This document shows, one piece after another, positions 21,741 to 32,169 of a stretch of 64,000 nucleotides of DNA. Location of the stretch: positions 76,318,556 through 76,382,555 of the forward strand of contig CM050449.1 in NCBI GenBank assembly GCA_027563935.2, written 5' to 3'. The stretch's first letter is position 1, and the number at the start of each line of letters is the position of its first letter. A program made the position numbers and the translations under genes. The notes below the pieces were generated by a model. That model ran no database searches. It worked only from the letters and a program-made list of their open reading frames with translations, and was not told the DNA's origin. This stretch comes from Costus lasius (taxonomy: Eukaryota; Streptophyta; Magnoliopsida; Zingiberales; Costaceae).

Positions 21741-23731
21741 CTCTATTTGCTTAAAATACATGCGAAAATACACTTAATCATATTAGTACTATGCGCAAAG
21801 CAGTAGATATGCAGGGAGTAGGAAGTGGAGGAGAACAGTCTGGAATCAACAGGCAAGGCATGCGCCGAACAACGATGGCGGGGTAGGGATCGCTCATGGG
21901 CGGTGTTGGAGACAAGGGAAGGATGAGATGGTGTTGATGGTGTCAAAGCACCGACGAGGTGTGGTGGAGCGATGGATCACCGGCAAAGGCAGAGAACGCC
22001 TGTTCGGTCCAAACAGGGGAAGTTGCATAGGTGGTGCAGGGGTCGTCGCCATTCGTTCGGTGATGCACGAATGCCAAACCTACTACAAATGGGGGTCCCT
22101 GTAATGGTGCCAAAGATGTGGCCGGAGTTTGGGGGTGAACAGTGGCTGATCGGAGGTGAATGACGCTGAAGGGCGGGACTAGGGCGGAAGCTGGGCGAGA
22201 ATAGGGGATCTGGATGGGTGTTTCGATCTAGCAATCCGAGTGGTGGATGGATTGATGCCAATAGTTGTAGCTTTGTCTAGGGGAGGTGAAGCGATGGCTG
22301 AAGTTTCATAGAGATCCAACGAGTGGCTTGTCGACAGCAAACTCACGAACTTCGATGTGAATGGATGTTTGTTGAGTCATGCGAGGTTTATAGCACAGTA
22401 GGAGAATTATAGGGAGAAGAAGAGAAGAGGGGAAAGGTAGACAACACAAGCACCAAAGAGGAAGAAGGAAGATCAGAAGAGACATCTGATGCCATGGAGA
22501 TACAAGAAACTATTTCATTCAACAATTCTCTGTTTACAATGATGCGTGCGAGAGTTACATAGAGGCTGGAGCATGGAGAGATGTTGTTATTTCCTTCTAC
22601 AGCGGCAGGGACACGTCAAAGCTTTCCTTGTGGGCTGAACGTGGGTTGAGCGAAAGTGGCTGCAAGGAGATGTTGGTGTTTCCTTTGTTAGCTGCAAGCA
22701 TTGCAAGGTTCCAGTGCGAAGATGGGCATTGACTTGGCCTTGCAGAGATCCTTAATTGGCTGGTTGAACATAATCGCATGGTTTGTTTCCTTCATACTGT
22801 GACATTACCGTGCACTTGCGGTACGTGTTAGGGTTCTTATTTGCTGTTAAAGAGAAGTTGATTGGTGGAGATTGTGGTTGTTCTTTAGAGTGTGGTGGCA
22901 CACGTGGCTCCTATGGGCTGGTTGAAGAGGTGCCTTATTGTTGATTGATGGAGATGGTGGCTGAGCTTGGGTGTGCTTTGTTGGCAACTTTAGCTAATGT
23001 GTTTCAAGTGTTGGCACCTTAAGTGGCAAGGAATTAGGTGGCGCCCTTAGATTGATGATGTATTCTAGATGGTTGATCTTGGGGCTTTGACTTGTTCCTT
23101 CTTAATGATGATGATGGGCTGATCTTGATGTGTGGATGAGCTCTAGTGGTTGATAATTTGAGTGTTTTTGAGGTGGCAAGAGGTTTTAGGGAGGAGGAGG
23201 TGACTTGTATGGATTACATTATGCAATGCATCCTATCCTAATTTGTAATCTACTATATATTTTAGGAAATTAAAATTACATTTGCAAAATTAAAAATCTT
23301 AGGCTACCTAACTAATGCAATGCAAGATGATTATGTTTTCAAATCAAAATTAGTATGTAGTCAACATATCCTACTAGTCAACATGTAGGAAAGAGTCAAA
23401 ATTAACATGCTTGGTTAATCCTGGAGGCTCTTCTTTGATAGACTAAACTTTTGCTCCTGCATGACAATAGGAGACTATACATAGGCTAAAGTTGTGCATC
23501 ATTATTTGAAGATTGAGTTGACTTCTAGCTCTAAGAAGAAGTTATTTGGCATTGGTGATTGTTCAATCGTACTTTGTGTAAGTATCTTCAATTATACGAA
23601 ATATTTGCATGACAACACTTTAGGATTGATTTAATTTATCTGATTTATTTTGCAAGTATGTTTTTATCCGCATACGTTATTATATGCAGATACTTAAGCG
23701 ATCAGTGTTTACCCATGGATCTTTTGTTGGG
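21741..23731. other. Unassigned sequence, possibly old LTR debris
   Basis: This stretch is richer in GC than its left neighbour. It reads like transcribed non-coding or LTR sequence: it contains a 'tttcattcaacaattctctgtttacaatg' type phrase (about 22514) that resembles, in wording only, the LTR of the gag-only element at about 24612. Short open frames (21977-22261, minus) show no family features. From 23450 to the insertion point 23731 it is host DNA that resumes at 29667. Confidence 0.4.
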
Positions 23732-23736
23732 TAAAG
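23732..23736. repeat. Target-site duplication TAAAG, left copy
   Basis: TAAAG precedes the LTR start TGATGGGG at 23737. The same five bases follow the right LTR at 29662-29666. Confidence 0.95.
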
Positions 23737-25544
23737 TGATGGGGGGCCAAAACATGCAACATTCAAACAACGCGTTTTGAAAATGTTTTGCTAAATAAGT
23801 ATAACTTAGTAAACCCCTTGAACTATCGTAGTTTGAAACTAGCTTGTTTTAGTAAGTAGTAGTGAAAACCGAAACTATCCTAGCATGCACTTCTAGATAA
23901 AATGAAATTTGACAAAGCTTATCATGCGATTCTATAACCTCAATTAGATCTAGCATGCGGTTCTACCATAAGCAATAAAGCTACTCTAGGGGAGAAACTC
24001 ACCTTGCACCCTTTGAGAATAGAAAGGGTGACCTTCCCGTTCTTCACCGGTCCAATGGTTGAATCTCACGAAGTAGGGCCCTATGAGCTTACACACATGG
24101 CATTGCAGCATCCCACACATGCGTGGGTGAATTTGAAATAATATTAAGAGGCCACTTAACACAAGAACATTCAAGGGGGAGGATAGCCTCCAAATTCCCT
24201 TGCTAACATAACATAGACTAACTAGATTAGAGGGAGAAGAAAGATGGGCGGCTTGCTTATCATCCCATGGCCTTGCGCCACCTGCAGAAAACAAATGTGG
24301 GTGCAAAGGGGCTGTCCAACAAGCAACAAGGAACAACAACCAAGATAGTAGAGAGACTTAGCTTAACTAGGTGGTGGCTTGATCTCGGCATGACACCATC
24401 TTGAGTCTCGGCTGTCCAGTTCTTCCTCTTGGACTGAAGGCTTGTCAAGGTTAGGGGGAGGAAGTGGCGTGAGCTCCCATCTTCAAGACAAGCGCAAGTG
24501 GTGGAAGAAGGTTGAAGAGCAAGAGGGGATGGAAAGGAGGCTCTCGGCAAAGGTTGGAAGAAAGGGAGGGGTTAGGTGACACACACCATTAGAAGACACA
24601 CTTCTGAAATTTGAAATTCATTCAACTCTAAACTGGTGGCTTTACAAGAAGTTACATCATATAGGGGAGTTTCCAACGGTTATCTCCCTTCCTAAGCTCA
24701 AAAACAAGTCACACAAGTCAAGCATGATGTAGACAACTCAAGGGCTGGTTTCTTCTTCCACATGGGCGGTTGCTTGGAGGTTGAACTTTGGAGTCTTCAG
24801 CAGGTTGGTGAGTTCAAAAGCTGAGATGAGGATGGACTGAAAAGGCTGCTGATGGCTGACTTTGTGCAGGCTGCAGATTGGCATGGGCGGCTGGCACTTG
24901 AAGGGACTGAAGTTGTTGCAAAGTGCAGGCTGCTCCTTGACTTTGGTGGCTGGCGCATGATGGACTGAAGTGGACATTGTTTCAAGCTGCTCCTTGACTT
25001 TGATGGCTGGCGTAAGTTGAGCTGAAGTAGGGACATTGAGCAGGCTGCTCCTTGACTTGATTAGAGATGAAGGCAACTCCACATGGCAGCCAACTAGGAT
25101 GGTGGAATTTGGGGTGCTTGTGGTGTTGATCCATTGGGGTGGGCTGATTTCTTCATGAGTTGGGCTGATGGCCCATGGCATCTCTTGGAGTTGTCTTGAC
25201 CTGATTTTGACTTGCATTCCAAGAATGGAGTTGACCTATACTATTACATCAATTTCATGCACTAACCTACTATACATAAGTGGCGGATCCTAGGGATGTA
25301 ACTACATGGTGTAATTGGTGGGTGGATCTAACCTACCATATGATGCAAGTTATGCTAGAAAATCTAACTTAAAGATGCATGCAATGCAAGAGATGGAAAT
25401 AACTTAAAGGATGTATGCAATGCAAGGAATGAAAATCTAACTTAAAGATGCATGCAATGCAAGAGATGGGAATTTAGGTGCCCTAGCTAGGGTAACCTTA
25501 AACTCCATTTGTATTTCCGTGGGTCATGTCGCCTCCCCACATCA
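23737..25544 (-). repeat. 3' LTR of gag-only element (1808 bp)
   Basis: In element orientation it starts TGATGTGG at 25544 and ends CCCCATCA at 23737; the ends are TGATG...CATCA. It is a near-perfect copy of 27854-29661. Near its element-start end it holds short 'gatgcatgcaatgcaag' repeats (25375-25465). Confidence 0.95.
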
Positions 25545-26125
25545 GCTCTCCCCGGGTGAGAAAAATTCTTCTCCGAAGAATTGTCTTTATCCATGAGGAG
25601 CTTTGAGGTAGTAAGGGTGAGTTCTTCCTCGGGGAGCGAACCCTCTTCACCATGGTCATATCCAACTAAGTAGAGTAACTCTACCTCATTACGGGTGAAA
25701 TGGGTTTGGTCCTCAAGGATGGACTCAATCATATGCTCACAAGTGGGGTCATAGTATGGGGTGGAATGATGCTTATGCAATATGAAGTCATCCACATCAA
25801 AAGTGATGGGGGTCCAAAAATCAGTGTCAACAGCATCACAGCGATCAATCTCTTCATCCCAATCTTCATGCTCCTTAAATTCAGGGTCTCCTACACAGAA
25901 TATCCTTTCTCGGCCATATTCATTAGTATGTTTGTGGTATACAGGCCTACTAAAAGATTCAGGTATAACAAAATCAAAGTGTTCAAGTTCTGGTAGGGAA
26001 AGCAAATCATTATCCAATTGAATTTTCTTTAACCCTGGAGTACTAAGGCCAGACTCAAGGTCTAAAGGAGAGATGGGGGATGTTGCCAACTCAGACAAGT
26101 TAGGTTCTAAATCATATCCTAGCAT
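25487..26125 (-). CDS. Second ORF of gag-only element, acidic, unknown function
   Basis: From ATG 26125 the product is 212 residues. I do not recognise it. It is strongly acidic in the middle (runs such as DWDEEIDRCDAVDTDFW) and ends basic (GRRHDPRKYKW). Its last 19 or so codons lie inside the 3' LTR, and the frame crosses the LTR boundary at 25544. The frame is already open upstream of the ATG and overlaps the end of the gag ORF in the +1 phase, so it may be the continuation of the gag protein after one indel, or be reached by +1 frameshifting. Its composition resembles the gag extension, which favours one original long ORF. Confidence 0.5.
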   Translation of the reverse strand: MLGYDLEPNLSELATSPISPLDLESGLSTPGLKKIQLDNDLLSLPELEHFDFVIPESFSRPVYHKHTNEYGRERIFCVGDPEFKEHEDWDEEIDRCDAVDTDFWTPITFDVDDFILHKHHSTPYYDPTCEHMIESILEDQTHFTRNEVELLYLVGYDHGEEGSLPEEELTLTTSKLLMDKDNSSEKNFSHPGRADVGRRHDPRKYKWSLRLP

Positions 26126-26186
26126 GGGAAGCTCAAGAGGATCTAAAGTAAATTCTACTTCATATTCAGGTGAGCTAATGTCTAAC

Positions 26187-27692
26187 TCAAGGAGGGTGAG
26201 GGGCGCCTCTAGGATTGGACTTTCCTAAGGGAAAAAGAAATGGCTCTCCCATATCTGGAGTAAGATCCTCGAAGCTAAACTGGGGGAGCTCTATCATGTC
26301 ATAAGGAGAAGTTTGATATAGGTCAGTCCCTATGGGGTCAACTTGAGTGGGGTCATCCCTAGAGTCTTGGGTTATAAGCCCATGTTCAATTGGCCCTAAA
26401 TGTGGCTTAGGAGTGTGGGTGGCAAGACCTAAGAGATATGTTTCATGGGTCATTGGATCAAAGGTCAAGTCTTCTAGGCCTTGGAGTTGAGGTTCTCCTA
26501 ATGTTTGGGACTTAGGATCTTGGTCAATGAGAAAAGGATCTAGCATGGGTTCCATCTTAGGCAAAGTAAGGGATCTTAACTCATGTTGGTTGATATCTAA
26601 AGGTGAAGGATCCTCTATTTCTAAAAGTCTTGGCTCTAGGGGTGGGTTTAGACCTAAGTTGTAAAGTTTAGTGCTAGATGGCTCAGAAGTGGTCAAAGAA
26701 GGGCCTAGACAAGATGGTATGTCTACCTTAATCTCTAAATATGGTTGAGTAAGATACTTAGGCAGATCATCCATAGAGAAAGGTTCAAACTTAGGTTGAG
26801 TCAAGCCTAAAGTGTGAAGGTCCTCTAATTGAAGGTGTTGGATTTCTAAAGTGTCTAGAGGCTCATCTAAACTTTCACTAAGGTCAAGTGGCTTGGAACC
26901 TAAGTGTTCACAACCTATTGAAGAGTTCTCTAAAGTTTTTCCTATGTCATAAAGAGTAGGTTCACATGGTTCAAGCACTTGATCTAAACATGGGAGCCCT
27001 AAAGGGTGAGGCAAACTAGTCTCATAGGTCACTAAGGGTAGGATAGCTTCCACTAAGTCCAGCCTAATATGATTGGGTTCAAGTTCTTCCATAGGCTTAG
27101 GTGAGATTGTTCTTAAGGGTGTGGTCTTAGTATGACCTATGTGGATGTCAAGAGAGTTTTCCTTAAGTTGGTTGAGTTCTTGTTTGGGTTTTATGGACAA
27201 CATGATTTGACATGGAGGTAAGTCTTCAATGGGTTCCCTAGACTTGATTTGAGATTGGCTTTGGGAGGGTAGCTTTGGTTCTAAGGCTTGATTGAGCTCC
27301 ATGGTTTGATTGACTACCTTAGGGGCTTTGGGTCTTGGATGGTCAATTTTCCTTTTATAAAATCTCTTAAGATTTTGCTCCACCTCACTAGCTATTTGAA
27401 AAGCATCTTCTATTGTGTATATGGGGTAGTAGGTGAGACCTCTCTTAATCTCAAAGCTAAGACCATCTCTAAACCGGTTAAGCATAACCCTAGGAGCTTC
27501 TCTAGTACTATGGTAGAGGGTTTTGAACTTTAGTATATATTCAGCTACATTCATGTTCTCTTGGGTAAGCAATTTTTCATTGAGAGATGTAGGGTCATTG
27601 AGAGATGTAGGGTCATATATTTCTTTTATCATGTCATCCCATCTCTTGATGGGTTGTCTATTGCCTTTTAGGGGATTGAATCTAGTAGTCAT
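26187..27692 (-). CDS. Gag-domain protein of non-autonomous LTR element, 501 aa
   Basis: ATG 27692. Residues about 10-115 fit the Ty3/Gypsy Retrotrans_gag core: LLTQENMNVAEYILKFKTLY, then VMLNRFRDGLSFEIKRGL and AFQIASEVEQNLKR. A five-residue tandem DPTSLN duplication sits just before it. The remaining 380 residues are not a normal nucleocapsid. There is no CCHC knuckle; instead there is a long Pro/Leu/Glu/Asp-rich tail with loosely repeated phrases (LEPKL, LGLTQPKFEP, LGLNPPLEP). There is no protease or RT. It presumably builds particles or tags the element RNA for a helper's machinery, by analogy with TR-GAG elements. The role of the tail is unknown. Confidence 0.75.
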   Translation of the reverse strand: MTTRFNPLKGNRQPIKRWDDMIKEIYDPTSLNDPTSLNEKLLTQENMNVAEYILKFKTLYHSTREAPRVMLNRFRDGLSFEIKRGLTYYPIYTIEDAFQIASEVEQNLKRFYKRKIDHPRPKAPKVVNQTMELNQALEPKLPSQSQSQIKSREPIEDLPPCQIMLSIKPKQELNQLKENSLDIHIGHTKTTPLRTISPKPMEELEPNHIRLDLVEAILPLVTYETSLPHPLGLPCLDQVLEPCEPTLYDIGKTLENSSIGCEHLGSKPLDLSESLDEPLDTLEIQHLQLEDLHTLGLTQPKFEPFSMDDLPKYLTQPYLEIKVDIPSCLGPSLTTSEPSSTKLYNLGLNPPLEPRLLEIEDPSPLDINQHELRSLTLPKMEPMLDPFLIDQDPKSQTLGEPQLQGLEDLTFDPMTHETYLLGLATHTPKPHLGPIEHGLITQDSRDDPTQVDPIGTDLYQTSPYDMIELPQFSFEDLTPDMGEPFLFPLGKSNPRGAPHPP

Positions 27693-27838
27693 TTTCGAAA
27701 TGAGTAGAGTTTTGAAAATAGACCCTAAGGTGATAAGATATAGCTAATCAAATTCTTTCAAGCACCTAGGTCCAAAAATCGCCTTAGTAGTAGGAAAATA
27801 AAGTTTTGGTCTTATAAAATCCTACTCTAAGAGCCTAA

Positions 27839-27850
27839 GCTCTGATACCA
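27839..27850 (-). other. Primer-binding site of gag-only element (tRNA-iMet)
   Basis: The minus strand reads TGGTATCAGAGC, three bases inside the LTR that begins at 27854. Confidence 0.95.
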
Positions 27851-27853
27851 AGA

Positions 27854-29661
27854 TGATGGGGGGCCAAGACATGCAACATTCAAACAACGCGTTTTGAAAA
27901 TGTTTTGCTAAATAAGTATAACTTAGTAAACCCCTTGAACTATCGTAGTTTGAAACTAGCTTGTTTTAGTAAGTAGTAGTGAAAACCGAAACTATCCTAG
28001 CATGCACTTCTAGATAAAATGAAATTTGACAAAGCTTATCATGCGATTCTATAACCTCAATTAGATCTAGCATGCGGTTCTACCATAAGCAATAAAGCTA
28101 CTCTAGGGGAGAAACTCACCTTGCACCCTTTGAGAATAGAAAGGGTGACCTTCCCGTTCTTCACCGGTCCAATGGTTGAATCTCACGAAGTAGGGCCCTA
28201 TGAGCTTACACACATGGCATTGCAGCATCCCACACATGCGTGGGTGAATTTGAAATAATATTAAGAGGCCACTTAACACAAGAACATTCAAGGGGGAGGA
28301 TAGCCTCCAAATTCCCTTGCTAACATAACATAGACTAACTAGATTAGAGGGAGAAGAAAGATGGGCGGCTTGCTTATCATCCCATGGCCTTGCGCCACCT
28401 GCAGAAAACAAATGTGGGTGCAAAGGGGCTGTCCAACAAGCAACAAGGAACAACAACCAAGATAGTAGAGAGACTTAGCTTAACTAGGTGGTGGCTTGAT
28501 CTCGGCATGACACCATCTTGAGTCTCGGCTGTCCAGTTCTTCCTCTTGGACTGAAGGCTTGTCAAGGTTAGGGGGAGGAAGTGGCGTGAGCTCCCATCTT
28601 CAAGACAAGCGCAAGTGGTGGAAGAAGGTTGAAGAGCAAGAGGGGATGGAAAGGAGGCTCTCGGCAAAGGTTGGAAGAAAGGGAGGGGTTAGGTGACACA
28701 CACCATTAGAAGACACACTTCTGAAATTTGAAATTCATTCAACTCTAAACTGGTGGCTTTACAAGAAGTTACATCATATAGGGGAGTTTCCAACGGTTAT
28801 CTCCCTTCCTAAGCTCAAAAACAAGTCACACAAGTCAAGCATGATGTAGACAACTCAAGGGCTGGTTTCTTCTTCCACATGGGCGGTTGCTTGGAGGTTG
28901 AACTTTGGAGTCTTCAGCAGGTTGGTGAGTTCAAAAGCTGAGATGAGGATGGACTGAAAAGGCTGCTGATGGCTGACTTTGTGCAGGCTGCAGATTGGCA
29001 TGGGCGACTGGCACTTGAAGGGACTGAAGTTGTTGCAAAGTGCAGGCTGCTCCTTGACTTTGGTGGCTGGCGCATGATGGACTGAAGTGGACATTGTTTC
29101 AAGCTGCTCCTTGACTTTGATGGCTGGCGTAAGTTGAGCTGAAGTAGGGACATTGAGCAGGCTGCTCCTTGACTTGATTAGAGATGAAGGCAACTCCACA
29201 TGGCAGCCAACTAGGATGGTGGAATTTGGGGTGCTTGTGGTGTTGATCCATTGGGGTGGGCTGATTTCTTCATGAGTTGGGCTGATGGCCCATGGCATCT
29301 CTTGGAGTTGTCTTGACCTGATTTTGACTTGCATTCCAAGAATGGAGTTGACCTATACTATTACATCAATTTCATGCACTAACCTACTATACATAAGTGG
29401 CGGATCCTAGGGATGTAACTACATGGTGTAATTGGTGGGTGGATCTAACCTACCATATGATGCAAGTTATGCTAGAAAATCTAACTTAAAGATGCATGCA
29501 ATGCAAGAGATGGAAATAACTTAAAGGATGTATGCAATGCAAGGAATGAAAATCTAACTTAAAGATGCATGCAATGCAAGAGATGGGAATTTAGGTGCCC
29601 TAGCTAGGGTAACCTTAAACTCCATTTGTATTTCCGTGGGTCATGTCGCCTCCCCACATCA
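27854..29661 (-). repeat. 5' LTR of gag-only element (1808 bp)
   Basis: It is the partner of 23737-25544 at a constant offset of 4117 bp, with no indel seen. It should contain the promoter, reading leftwards. Confidence 0.95.
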
Positions 29662-29666
29662 TAAAG
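29662..29666. repeat. Target-site duplication TAAAG, right copy
   Basis: It matches 23732-23736 and directly follows the LTR end CACATCA. Confidence 0.95.
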
Positions 29667-32160
29667 TTGAAGGATACACAACGCAACACGTACTTTAAAA
29701 TTTCTCACAAGTTAGACAAAGACAGGGTATGAAGTCATTTACAAAACTACTTATATTGTCATTTATAAAACTACTTATATTTTCATTCATTCTAATCATT
29801 TTGCATTCTAATTATGCTCTATAGATTATTTTTGACATTCAATTAGATGAAATTGAGCATATAAATACACCACAAGTTGTAAATATAGAAGATGATGTAT
29901 GTACTCTAGCTATAGATAGTGGAGATGATGTACGTACTCCAGTATTAGAAGACATTACTCGTGTGAGTATTATAATTTGCATTAAATTGGCAGTAGTGTT
30001 TATAAACAAACTTATGAAATTTCTTTATAGATTAATGAAAAAATTAAAAGGTTAAATATAGAAATCAACCTTATCAAAGAAGAAAGTATGCAATTTAAGT
30101 ATAAAATATAAATGTTGTGTGTTGAAAAAAGATAAGACACAACTCGATAAAGAACAAAATATGGATGAGAAAGATAAGTTGAAGGCAACATTCAATCTTT
30201 AAGTGGCTAAATTAGAACAAAAAAAATCAAGGACGTGCTTTGATGAGAATATTCTTCTTAAAGAACAATTACATAAATTACATGAACTTGCAAAAGAAGA
30301 AGTATATGAAGAATAAGAAGTTGACAGTAGTGAAGATGATGACATGAAAAATATTGATTATAGAACGAGAGAAAAAAGAATTAGAAAATCATTTATGGGC
30401 AATAATCAAAGCTGATGGAGGTAAATGAGTTCTACAAAATGGGTCATTTATTGTTTTGAAATTATCATAATTTTAATAATTTTTTGTAACATAAGATAGT
30501 TATTTTGACATGCTATTATTGTAGATGAAACAACGCTTGATAAATATGTTATTGACTTGATAGTTATTGGTATTATGGTCATATTTGATACCAAATTCAC
30601 TTGATAGCTTTCTTTTTCATGGTCTCATGTGTCTACTTGCTTATATTTCAGTATAAAGATAGAATATACTATTGTAGGCATTCTTTGATTACAAAAGAAG
30701 AAAAAACACAACTTGATATGTAGGTAACATTGGGATATGCTATGATTTAATGAGATGCAAAATTGGAGAATTCAGAAGTCTCATATATGCAATATCTTAT
30801 TTGAAAAATTAATTTACAAGAATATAAGTATTCATGTAGTGACTCTATGTAATTTTTTAGAAGTCCACATATTGGTGAAACTTGCACTATGTAATTTTTC
30901 TTACCACAATGTAGGTGATAGATGCATACACAACATTACTTGTGAATAGAGCATGAAATGACAAGAAAAGATATCAACCATTTGCATATATAACTCTAGC
31001 TGCATTCTTCTCATGTGTCTACTTGCTTATATTTCAATATAAAGATAGAATATACTATTGTAGGCATTCTTTGATTACAAAAGAAGAAAGAACACAACTT
31101 GATATGTAGGTAACATTGGGATATGCTATGATTTAATGAGACGCAAAATTGGAGAATTCAGAAGTCTCATATATGCAATATCTTATTTGAAAAATTAATT
31201 TACAAGAATATAAGTATTCATGTAGTTACTCTATGTAATTTTTTAGAAGTCCACATATTTGTGCAAGAGAGATGAATATCATGTATATTGATTTTAGATC
31301 ATTATGTATGTTGATTGAGGTTTTATGTGGTTGGGTTCTTGAATTCCCGCCATATTCTATCATCTGCCTTTGGATCCTATCATAGTGGTGGGCTTCCACA
31401 TAGAATTACACTATAAGATGTGCTACAGTGGATCGGTATCCGTCACTTGGGGCTTATGCAATGATAGCAATGACACGGAGTAGGGCCTGGCCCAAACATC
31501 CACTGGCATGCATTATCAAGTCCTTGCTCGCAGCATTGAAAGAGAGAATTGAAAAACAGAAAGAAAAACATTGTTAATACAATCCAACATTTTAGACATG
31601 CACAAATCGTCACCCTCGTGTTTCTTATATTGATATATAAAATCATCACGCGATCCATGAGCTCAACGTGCCCCCGATGTTGAAGAAACACTTGGCAATT
31701 GTTTAACAAGGCTTGCACGCGATCAATTCCATAATCTCAACTGTGCCTACGACACTGAATGAAGGAAGCAAATGAATGGACTTGTCAATCAATTATCATG
31801 GAAAGTATCATTTATTTACTACCCTCCAAAATCCAAATGAAGGACGATAAAAAATAACAAAAAGGAATCGTACTAATATTTTAATTAAAATTGAGCTAGA
31901 TGGATGGTCCAGCCCGCTTGTTGGGAGAAGAATGTGATTCTAATTTAGTGGAATAATAATAATAATAAAGAAATTCTAATATTAAGCTTACCTCTAAGTC
32001 ATTTGTTACCATCTGCATTGAAGTTATATTAAGCTTAAATTGCTTCTTTTCGTAGTAATCTACTTCTCTTACATATAACTCTAGGTTTAAAACCTTATTC
32101 TTTGATCTAATTAAACTTTAATTCAAATTGTAGTTTAAAAACCTAATTATTTTCTTGATT
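29667..32160. other. AT-rich host DNA, unassigned
   Basis: This continues the sequence broken by the gag-only element. Fragments such as ATTGAGCATATAAATACACC, with GATGATGT(A/G)(T/C)GTACTC repeated near 29892 and 29928, look like decayed coding sequence (acidic, Lys-rich), but no family could be named. Apart from the duplication at 30624-31259 I see no defined feature. Confidence 0.5.
30624..31259. repeat. 386-bp-period partial tandem duplication
   Basis: The 250 bp at 30624-30873 recur at 31010-31259 with very few changes. The unit therefore spans 386 bp, with the second copy cut short at 250 bp. A putative reading frame in the first copy (30755-30949) is not conserved beyond the repeat and has no recognisable product. 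Confidence 0.85.
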
Positions 32161-32169
32161 AAAATCATA

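Larger units (their letters stand above)
23737..29661 (-). mobile_element. Young gag-only LTR retrotransposon (TR-GAG type), 5925 bp
   Basis: It has two 1808-bp LTRs (23737-25544 and 27854-29661), a tRNA-iMet primer-binding site, a TAAAG target duplication and an interior of only 2309 bp. It reads on the minus strand. I see only about two or three LTR differences (near 23751/27868 and 24890/29007), so it inserted recently. It encodes a Ty3-type Gag domain but no protease, RT, RNase H or integrase. This matches the TR-GAG class of non-autonomous plant elements, which must borrow enzymes from an autonomous partner. The partner is not in this window: the Gypsy element at 44543 has unrelated LTRs. 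Confidence 0.9.

Noticed and set aside
21977..22261. 94-codon minus-strand Pro/Ser-rich frame
   Set aside because: No family features or start context, and it lies within likely repeat debris.
24738..25217. 159-codon minus-strand open frame, repeated at 28855-29334
   Set aside because: Entirely within the gag-only element's LTRs; Ser/Pro/Leu-rich without recognisable domain. Kept as non-coding.
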